7,810 bases of DNA from Tannerella sp. (GTDB lineage: Bacteria > Bacteroidota > Bacteroidia > Bacteroidales > Tannerellaceae): assembly GCA_031289515.1 (NCBI GenBank), contig JAITPH010000100.1:1-7810 (forward strand). Direction: 5' to 3'. Below, piece by piece: positions 1-4,360 of this stretch. Below the pieces are notes generated by a model. That model saw nothing but the letters and a program-made list of their open reading frames with translations, was not told the origin of the DNA and did no database searches. The position numbers and the translations under genes are program-made. Positions within the stretch are counted from its first letter, which is position 1. Every line of letters begins with the position of its first letter.

Positions 1-69
1 TCGGATACGGACTTTTTTTTTAATATATTCCAATTGGACGGAGAAATCAGGGGATTAATTGACAATTGA
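1..69 (+). CDS. Possible 3' end of an unidentified gene (partial, uncertain)
   Basis: Frame 1 is open from the window edge to a TGA at 67-69 and encodes 22 residues (SDTDFFFNIFQLDG, then EIRGLIDN). I do not recognise the family. An open run this short in AT-rich DNA can arise by chance, and the frame crosses a run of nine T (13-21). That run could instead be the tail of an intrinsic terminator whose stem lies outside the window. The TGA sits inside a heptamer tandem repeat, so if the gene is real its last codons were shaped by that repeat. Confidence 0.22.
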   Translation, partial: SDTDFFFNIFQLDGEIRGLIDN

Positions 70-77
70 CAGCTGAC
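57..77. repeat. Heptamer tandem repeat, AATTGAC x3
   Basis: Three adjacent 7-bp units are visible: AATTGAC (57-63), AATTGAC (64-70) and the variant AGCTGAC (71-77). It is a short microsatellite in the left part of the non-coding stretch and just precedes the palindromic elements. Confidence 0.75.
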
Positions 78-99
78 GATGAAGGAGACCTGTCATGTC

Positions 100-150
100 C
101 GTCATTGCGAAAACGTTACTAAACGAGTTTAGCAAACAGGAAGAATGACG
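100..150. repeat. Degenerate palindromic element with GTCATTGCG-type end
   Basis: The ends CGTCATT (100-106) and AATGACG (144-150) are 7-bp inverted repeats. The centre holds a second small palindrome, CTAAAC-GA-GTTTAG (119-132). The left end reads GTCATTGCG, the same as the ends of the much better conserved inverted repeat at 183-257, so this is probably a diverged or differently filled relative of that element. That relationship is inferred from the shared termini only. Confidence 0.45.
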
Positions 151-166
151 AGGGAAACCGGCTACG

Positions 167-299
167 CTTGCCGTCTGCGCTTGCCGTCATTGCGAGGCAC
201 GAAGCAATCCAGAAAATATACAGGGCGCTGGATTGCTTCGTTCCTCGCAATGACGGCAGACGCAGCAGGCAAGCGCAGTAAGCAAGCGCAGACGGCAAG
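167..299. repeat. Nested inverted repeat with GTCATTGCGAGG core
   Basis: The core is a pair of 30-nt arms, 183-212 and 228-257, that match as reverse complements at 29 of 30 positions and enclose a 15-nt loop. The arms carry GTCATTGCGAGG and GAAGCAATCCAG, a signature I recall from dispersed intergenic palindromes in Bacteroidales genomes. The pairing extends outward: 167-183 is the exact reverse complement of 283-299, but the right side carries an extra 25 nt (258-282). Both flanks contain 13-bp-period direct repeats: CGCTTGCCGTC at 165-175 and 178-188, and GCAAGCGCAG at 269-278 and 282-291. The extra 25 nt therefore look like local unit duplication. No transposase is present; if mobile, the element would be a non-autonomous, REP- or MITE-like sequence. 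Confidence 0.85.
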
Positions 300-300
300 T

Positions 301-346
301 TGCCTGAAAGGCAGAACTCTTTTGCACGTGTTCTGCCTTTCAGGCA
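301..346. repeat. Perfect 17-bp inverted repeat (hairpin)
   Basis: Arms 301-317 (TGCCTGAAAGGCAGAAC) and 330-346 are exact reverse complements around a 12-nt loop. Each arm is itself partly palindromic (GCCT-GAA-AGGC), so two small hairpins can compete with the large one. Neither side is followed by a T-run, so it does not look like a standard intrinsic terminator. It lies 124 bp downstream of the ruvC stop and could still slow or protect a 3' end. Confidence 0.8.
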
Positions 347-366
347 GCCATAGAGGAGATACCCGG

Positions 367-395
367 CCGCAGGCTGTGCTATCGCTTACCTGCGG
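367..395. repeat. Short GC-rich stem-loop
   Basis: CCGCAGG (367-373) and CCTGCGG (389-395) can pair around a 15-nt loop. It is the last of a series of inverted repeats between 100 and 395. The rest of the gap up to the ruvC stop (396-469) is A-rich on the plus strand, which puts T-rich tracts right after the ruvC stop on the minus strand. No clear stem precedes those tracts. Confidence 0.5.
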
Positions 396-469
396 TTATG
401 AAAATTTCAGGACAGGAATCCTTAGCCAAACAAAAAAAAGCAAAAAAGACGGAAAAAATCCTCAATGAT

Positions 470-1036
470 TCATATCCCGCTGACTTTGCCCGGATTCTTG
501 GCTATATAATCTTTCCAGCTTGAAAACGACTTTTCAAATTTCGGGCGACTTGTTTCGAGGTAATGGCAGAACGCAGCCGCCAGTCCGTCCGTCGCATCCA
601 GTTGCGGCAGCATGTTCTCCGACGAAATATGCAACATTCGCTGCAACATTCCCGCAACCTGCTCCTTCGACGCATGACCGTTGCCTGTGATAGCCATCTT
701 TATCTTCAACGGCGCATATTCGCAAATCGGCATGCCGCGATGAAGCGCCGCGGCAATGGCGACGCCCTGAGCGCGACCGAGCTTGAGCATACTCTGTACG
801 TTCTTTCCGAAAAAAGGCGCTTCAATGGCAAGCTCGTCCGGATGATAAGCGTCGATAAGCTGCACTACGCGCTCGAAAATATGCTGAAGCCGGATATAAT
901 GATCCTCAAACTTGTTCAGCATCAAAACGCCCATCGTCTCAAGATACGGCTTCTTTTCGACAATCTTTAAAACGCCGTAACCCATTATAATCGTTCCCGG
1001 ATCTATTCCCAGTATTATCCTGTCCGTATCCGCCAT
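470..1036 (-). CDS. ruvC: Crossover junction endodeoxyribonuclease RuvC
   Basis: RuvC is the Holliday-junction resolvase. As a dimer it makes paired nicks in four-way junctions handed over by RuvAB at the end of homologous recombination. With the ATG at 1036 the protein has 188 residues, close to the family length of about 160-190. The motif ILGIDPGT near the N terminus supplies the first acidic residue (D12), AIEAPFFGKN the second (E72), and LDATDGLAAA the last two (D147, D150), so the full metal-binding tetrad of this RNase H fold is present. GRAQGVAIAA is also typical. A GTG at 1039-1037 would give one more residue. I prefer the ATG because it overlaps the TGA of the upstream DUF4286 gene by one base (TGATG), which suggests translational coupling. 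Identification is secure; only the start is uncertain. Confidence 0.95.
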   Translation of the reverse strand: MADTDRIILGIDPGTIIMGYGVLKIVEKKPYLETMGVLMLNKFEDHYIRLQHIFERVVQLIDAYHPDELAIEAPFFGKNVQSMLKLGRAQGVAIAAALHRGMPICEYAPLKIKMAITGNGHASKEQVAGMLQRMLHISSENMLPQLDATDGLAAAFCHYLETSRPKFEKSFSSWKDYIAKNPGKVSGI

Positions 1037-1347
1037 CACAGTTCGATTTCTTCAAGAATGGTAGAAAATAGTGCTATCTCATCCTTAAACCTGTCCGTGA
1101 TATTCAGATGAATCCATGTACCGTCGCCGCGCATCCATTCTTCAAGCGTTTGGCGGTCGTCTGCGCTGCACTGAACGGACAGGCTGACGCCATTGACAGC
1201 CTCGTTGTCGTCAACGACTTTCTGTATTCGCGGATTGCGGAGCTTGCCGCTGCGCATCGCCGCCGGAACGTAGACCGTTTTCAGGTAGTCAAGTCCCTTC
1301 GGATAATTTTCATTCGATAAATGAAATGTAGTATAAAATGTAACCAT
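1036..1347 (-). CDS. DUF4286 family protein
   Basis: A small soluble protein of 103 residues with no signal peptide or membrane segment. The pattern fits DUF4286 as I remember it from Bacteroidota: an N-terminal strand (VTFYTTFHLS), a helix leading to VYVPAAM, a middle VSLSVQCSADD strand, and a C-terminal FKDEIALFSTILEEIEL helix. No catalytic motif can be seen and the function is unknown. It is the first gene of a two-gene minus-strand unit, and its TGA (1038-1036) overlaps the ruvC start. That makes co-translation likely and suggests, without proving, a role near DNA recombination or a conserved gene order. The ATG at 1347 follows a good promoter-like box by about 23 nt. The family assignment is from memory of sequence pattern and context. 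Confidence 0.8.
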   Translation of the reverse strand: MVTFYTTFHLSNENYPKGLDYLKTVYVPAAMRSGKLRNPRIQKVVDDNEAVNGVSLSVQCSADDRQTLEEWMRGDGTWIHLNITDRFKDEIALFSTILEEIEL

Positions 1348-1370
1348 AATTTGAACAGTAAAAGTGCCGT

Positions 1371-1403
1371 CAAAGGTAACTGTTTTTTTTCTCCCGCCCG
1401 AAA
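1371..1403 (-). promoter_or_regulatory. Predicted promoter for DUF4286-ruvC
   Basis: On the minus strand, TACCTTTG (1378-1371) matches the Bacteroidota -7 consensus TAnnTTTG exactly. TTTC (1403-1400) lies 21 nt upstream, one base off the -33 box TTTG. The start codon at 1347 would leave a leader of roughly 15-20 nt. The region is shared with the divergent promoter of the NamZ gene. Confidence 0.5.
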
Positions 1404-1405
1404 AA

Positions 1406-1437
1406 TTTGTATAAATTATCTTTTTATATTACTTTCG
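1406..1437 (+). promoter_or_regulatory. Predicted promoter for the NamZ-M23-yccF-uvrA cluster
   Basis: TTTG (1406-1409) is followed after 20 nt by TACTTTCG (1430-1437), one base off TAnnTTTG. The spacing fits the 19-22 nt expected for the Bacteroidota primary sigma factor. The NamZ ATG is at 1461, so the leader would be only about 15-20 nt. The -33 boxes of this and the opposing promoter lie within a few bases of each other. Confidence 0.5.
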
Positions 1438-1460
1438 CGCCGTAATTTATTGTAATAAAC

Positions 1461-2699
1461 ATGTATAAAACGCGATTTTTATTATTTCTACTCATGCTTT
1501 ACCCCTTTGTGGCGGTCTCTGTTGCAGAAACGGCAAAAACAGCAGACACGTCGGAAACGGCAAAAACAGTGGACACGCCGGACACGCCGGAAACGGCGAA
1601 TATCGTAGTCGGTGCAGACCGTATCGACGTCATAAAAGGTCTGGTCAAACGCAAGCGCATCGGACTGATAGCGAATCAAACGTCCGTTTTGCGCGACAAC
1701 ACCCACTTGTTGGACGTTTTATTGCAGGAAGGATTTAATGTGATAAAGATTTTTGCGCCCGAACACGGATTTCGCGGAACGGACGACGGCGGCGCCATGG
1801 TAAAAAACAACGTGGACGCCGAAACAGGTCTGCCGGTAGTCTCGCTGTACGGCGACAAGTTCAAGCCCTCCGACGAGCATCTTGCCGATATCGACGTGAT
1901 TATTTTCGACATTCAGGACGTCGGCGTGCGATTCTTCACCTACATCAGCACCATGCACTACGCAATGGAAGCCTGCGCCGAAAACGGCAAGGAATTTATC
2001 CTGCTCGACCGCCCCAATCCGAATGACTACATCGACGGCCCGGTGCGCAAGGAAGGATACCGGTCGTTTGTAGGCGTCGATCCCATACCGGTCGTTTACG
2101 GTCTTACCGTCGGCGAACTCGCCAGAATGATAAACGGCGAAGGATGGATTTCAAAAGGCGAGAAGAGTTGCCGGCTGACCGTCGTGCCGATGCTGAACTG
2201 GCGTCACGGCGAGCCTTACAGCCTGACGGTAAAGCCGTCGCCAAACCTGCCGAACGACAGGGCGATAATGCTCTATCCCTCGCTGTGCCTGTTCGAGGGC
2301 ACGAGTATCAGCGTCGGTCGCGGAACACGGTTTCCCTTTCAGACGCTCGGCTATCCCGACCGCAAATACGGCGATTTCACCTTCGTGCCGCAGTCGATTA
2401 AGGGCATGGACGCCAATCCGATATACAGGGACAAAACCTGTCATGGCGTAGATTTGCGGGAAGTAGAGCCTGAACGGAAGATTTCGCTGGCCTACCTAAT
2501 CTCTTTCTACGAGAAATCGGGACGCAACGAAAAGGCGTTTTTCAACCGCGCCGACTGGTTCGATCTTCTGGCAGGCTCCGACGAGCTTCGACGCCAAATA
2601 ATCAAAGGCTTTAGCGCCGACGAAATACAGGCTTCGTGGCAGGACGATTTGGACGATTACAAAAAAATCCGCCGGAAATATCTCATATACCCCGAATAA
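1461..2699 (+). CDS. Exo-beta-N-acetylmuramidase NamZ family (DUF1343), exported
   Basis: This 412-residue protein belongs to the DUF1343/NamZ family (YbbC-like, CAZy GH171). Characterised members remove N-acetylmuramic acid from the non-reducing end of peptidoglycan fragments. Residues 1-22 form a signal peptide (basic YKTR, hydrophobic core to VAVSVA), with cleavage likely before E23 and no lipobox. Residues 23-46 are a low-complexity linker of eight three-residue units. The family domain follows: GLIANQTS (68-75), APEHGFRG with the conserved glutamate E101, FDIQDVGVRFFTYISTM (149-165), DRPNP (183-187), PSPNLP (259-264), and YPSLCLFEGTSISVGRGT (272-289). It ends with the usual SWQDDL and RRKYLIYPE segment. 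Length is normal for the family. It probably acts in the periplasm in wall recycling. It is the first gene of a plus-strand cluster and precedes an M23 endopeptidase by 20 nt. Substrate specificity is inferred from the family. Confidence 0.92.
   Translation: MYKTRFLLFLLMLYPFVAVSVAETAKTADTSETAKTVDTPDTPETANIVVGADRIDVIKGLVKRKRIGLIANQTSVLRDNTHLLDVLLQEGFNVIKIFAPEHGFRGTDDGGAMVKNNVDAETGLPVVSLYGDKFKPSDEHLADIDVIIFDIQDVGVRFFTYISTMHYAMEACAENGKEFILLDRPNPNDYIDGPVRKEGYRSFVGVDPIPVVYGLTVGELARMINGEGWISKGEKSCRLTVVPMLNWRHGEPYSLTVKPSPNLPNDRAIMLYPSLCLFEGTSISVGRGTRFPFQTLGYPDRKYGDFTFVPQSIKGMDANPIYRDKTCHGVDLREVEPERKISLAYLISFYEKSGRNEKAFFNRADWFDLLAGSDELRRQIIKGFSADEIQASWQDDLDDYKKIRRKYLIYPE
1527..1598 (+). repeat. 9-bp in-frame minisatellite in the NamZ linker
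   Basis: Eight 9-bp units encode ETA, KTA, DTS, ETA, KTV, DTP, DTP and ETA (residues 23-46). The first six units form two 27-bp copies (1527-1553 and 1554-1580) that match at 24 of 27 positions. GACACGCCG is then repeated exactly at 1572-1580 and 1581-1589. Because the unit is a multiple of three, changes in copy number would alter linker length without breaking the frame. Confidence 0.85.
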
Positions 2700-2703
2700 T
2701 ACC

Positions 2704-2711
2704 TATATTTG
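2704..2711 (+). promoter_or_regulatory. Possible internal promoter -7 box before the M23 gene
   Basis: TATATTTG between the NamZ stop and the M23 start is an exact match to TAnnTTTG, followed by CAG and an ATG at 2720. No TTTG-like -33 box is seen 19-22 nt upstream, and any leader would be only a few bases long. It may be chance in AT-rich spacer DNA, or a weak promoter allowing separate expression of the downstream genes. Confidence 0.3.
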
Positions 2712-2719
2712 CAGATGCA

Positions 2720-3997
2720 ATGAAGAATATTTTTCCCACATACACGAATGTTTATGCGACAATGCTTCTAAGCGTTGTTATGTGTTTTTCGTGCCGTAAG
2801 CAGCCGGAAAAAGAGCCGGAAGAAGAAGTAGATTCCGAATGGATCGACAATCAGACGCATCTGTACGAATACGGAATATGCGTCGATTCGCTTGATGTGA
2901 CCGAATATGTCGTCAAGAACGGCGACAGTCAGTCCGCAATTTTCACGCGCCTCGGCTTTTCGCCGCGAAAGACGGACAGCATCTGCCGCACGGCGCGTCC
3001 GCTGTTAGACCCCAAAAAGCTGATTAGCGGCATGAAGTACGCTACAATCACAACACGCGACAGTCTCGCGGCAATCAATTATATCGTTTTTGCAAAGTCG
3101 CTGACCGATTTTTCCATTATCGACTTCACCGGCGACAGCCTCCGGATTTACGAATACAACAAGGAAATACGCCTCGAACGGCGTTATCTGGAGGGCGTCG
3201 TCAGTTCGTCGCTCTGGAACACCATTAAGGGAAACGGCGCAAATCCGCTGCTGGCGCTGAAAATATCGGACGTCTTCGCATGGCAGATTGATTTCTTCGA
3301 CGTCAAGGCGGGCGATTCGTTCCGCGTGGCATACGACGTCTTTTTCATAGACGATTCGACGGAAATAAACGTGTCGTCGGTCGAAGGTCTGGTTTTTGTC
3401 CATCAGGGCAAGGAATATGTCGCCATACCGTTTGTTCAGGACGGCGTTCGCGAATTTTTCGACCGCGAGGGAAACAGTCTTCGCAAGGAATTTCTTAAAG
3501 CGCCGCTTGACTTCTTCCGAATCACGTCGAAGTTCAGCAATTCGCGCTTTCATCCGATTCTCAAGATATACAGGGCGCATCACGGCGTAGACTATGCCGC
3601 TCCGGCAGGTACTCCGGTCAAAACAATCGGCGACGGCGTCGTGACGGTAAGAGGTTTTGACTCGAAAGGCGGCGGCAATTATGTAAAAATCAAGCACAAT
3701 TCGGTTTATACGACAACATATATGCACCTGAGCCGCTTCGGCAAGGGCATTCAAAACGGACTGTTCGTTCGTCAGGGCACGGTGATAGGATATGTCGGCT
3801 CGACCGGACTTGCCACCGGCCCGCATCTGGATTTCCGCGTGCATAAAAACGGTCAGCCGATAAATCCCCTTAACATGGAATCGCCGCCTTCAAAGCCGGT
3901 CAAGCCCGAACTGCGCGACAGTTTCAACATCGTGCGGCAAAATATTTTTGCAGAAATGGACAGTTTAAAACAAATAAAATATGAAAATACTCGGTAA
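2720..3997 (+). CDS. M23 family metallopeptidase, predicted lipoprotein (MepM/Csd3-like)
   Basis: A peptidoglycan endopeptidase of the LytM/M23 zinc family, 425 residues from the ATG at 2720. That start gives a clean lipoprotein signal (MKNIFPTYTNVY, hydrophobic LLSVVMCFS, then C25 followed by RKQPEKEPEEE); reading further upstream would run back into the NamZ gene. Residues from about 55 to 115 (VVKNGDSQSAIFTRLGFSP) resemble the OapA/LysM-like lead domain of MepM and Csd3. A middle domain contains VSSSLWNTIKGNGANPLLALKI and the DFFDVKAGDSF stretch. The LytM domain begins near residue 267: SKFSNSRFHPI, HHGVDYAAPAGTPV (H287, D291), YMHLSRF (H336) and GPHLDFRV (H369, D371). The last motif reads HxD, where the canonical one is HxH. 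It probably cuts stem-peptide cross-links from a membrane anchor. Its 3' end overlaps the yccF start by 17 nt, so the genes are likely co-transcribed. Confidence 0.93.
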   Translation: MKNIFPTYTNVYATMLLSVVMCFSCRKQPEKEPEEEVDSEWIDNQTHLYEYGICVDSLDVTEYVVKNGDSQSAIFTRLGFSPRKTDSICRTARPLLDPKKLISGMKYATITTRDSLAAINYIVFAKSLTDFSIIDFTGDSLRIYEYNKEIRLERRYLEGVVSSSLWNTIKGNGANPLLALKISDVFAWQIDFFDVKAGDSFRVAYDVFFIDDSTEINVSSVEGLVFVHQGKEYVAIPFVQDGVREFFDREGNSLRKEFLKAPLDFFRITSKFSNSRFHPILKIYRAHHGVDYAAPAGTPVKTIGDGVVTVRGFDSKGGGNYVKIKHNSVYTTTYMHLSRFGKGIQNGLFVRQGTVIGYVGSTGLATGPHLDFRVHKNGQPINPLNMESPPSKPVKPELRDSFNIVRQNIFAEMDSLKQIKYENTR

Positions 3998-4349
3998 TAT
4001 AATCTGGTTGATATTCGGTGGCATCATTACAAGCATCGGATACGTGATTTCAAGCCTTTGTTTGATGATCACAATTATAGGCATTCCGTTCGGTTTGCAG
4101 ACATTAAAGCTCGCCGTTCTGGCGCTTTGGCCCTTCGGTAGCAAAGTAATAGATACCGGCAAGTCGGGAGGATGCCTGAACATTATCATGAATATTCTGT
4201 GGCTCATACTGGGCGGCTTGTGCATCAGCATCAGCCATCTGGTATTCGGACTGATTCTGTGCGTAACGATAATAGGAATCCCATTCGGCCTGCAACATTT
4301 CAAAATGGCAGGCTTGGCGCTGACTCCGTTCGGCAAAACAATAACGTGA
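3981..4349 (+). CDS. YccF domain-containing inner-membrane protein
   Basis: A 122-residue, very hydrophobic protein made of two similar halves, each with a membrane-spanning stretch followed by the motif TIIGIPFGLQ (residues 31-40 and 96-105) and an LAL-PFG tail (47-53 and 112-118). This internal duplication is the mark of the YccF family, whose biochemical role is unknown. The halves are joined by a short polar loop (DTGKSGGC, 58-65). The ATG at 3981 lies inside the end of the M23 gene in another frame, and the TGA at 4347-4349 is 11 nt before the chosen uvrA start, so it is embedded in the cluster. Length and repeats are normal for the family. A partnership with the neighbouring wall enzymes is only a guess from position. 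Confidence 0.93.
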   Translation: MKILGNIIWLIFGGIITSIGYVISSLCLMITIIGIPFGLQTLKLAVLALWPFGSKVIDTGKSGGCLNIIMNILWLILGGLCISISHLVFGLILCVTIIGIPFGLQHFKMAGLALTPFGKTIT

Positions 4350-4360
4350 CGGCGAAGAAA

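Noticed and set aside
216..228. 13-nt match ATATACAGGGCGC shared with about 3567-3579 in the M23 gene
   Set aside because: A single short match between a repeat loop and a coding region, with no pairing or extension on either side. Chance is the simplest explanation.
301..346. Intrinsic terminator for ruvC
   Set aside because: The stem is strong, but no T-run follows on the minus strand, and it lies more than 120 bp past the stop. The T-rich tracts closer to the stop lack a stem.
145..468. A 107-codon plus-strand open frame across the left non-coding stretch
   Set aside because: Most of it is a translation of the palindromic repeats (for example LRGTKQS and ASFLAMT from the GTCATTGCGAGG element), a known source of false proteins. 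It also ends just inside the 3' flank of ruvC and has no family-like pattern.
2636..2719. A 28-codon upstream extension of the M23 gene
   Set aside because: It lies mostly within the end of the NamZ gene in another frame and would place a polar stretch before the lipoprotein signal. The ATG at 2720 gives a proper signal and C25.
3005..3844. A long minus-strand open frame (279 codons) opposite the M23 gene
   Set aside because: It is antisense to a well-supported gene with a complete domain pattern, and its own translation is arginine-rich with no recognisable motif. It is a shadow of codon bias.
4172..4360. A 63-codon upstream extension of uvrA
   Set aside because: It overlaps most of the second half of yccF and shows no UvrA-like sequence. 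The ATG at 4361, or the GTG at 4346, fits the usual UvrA length.
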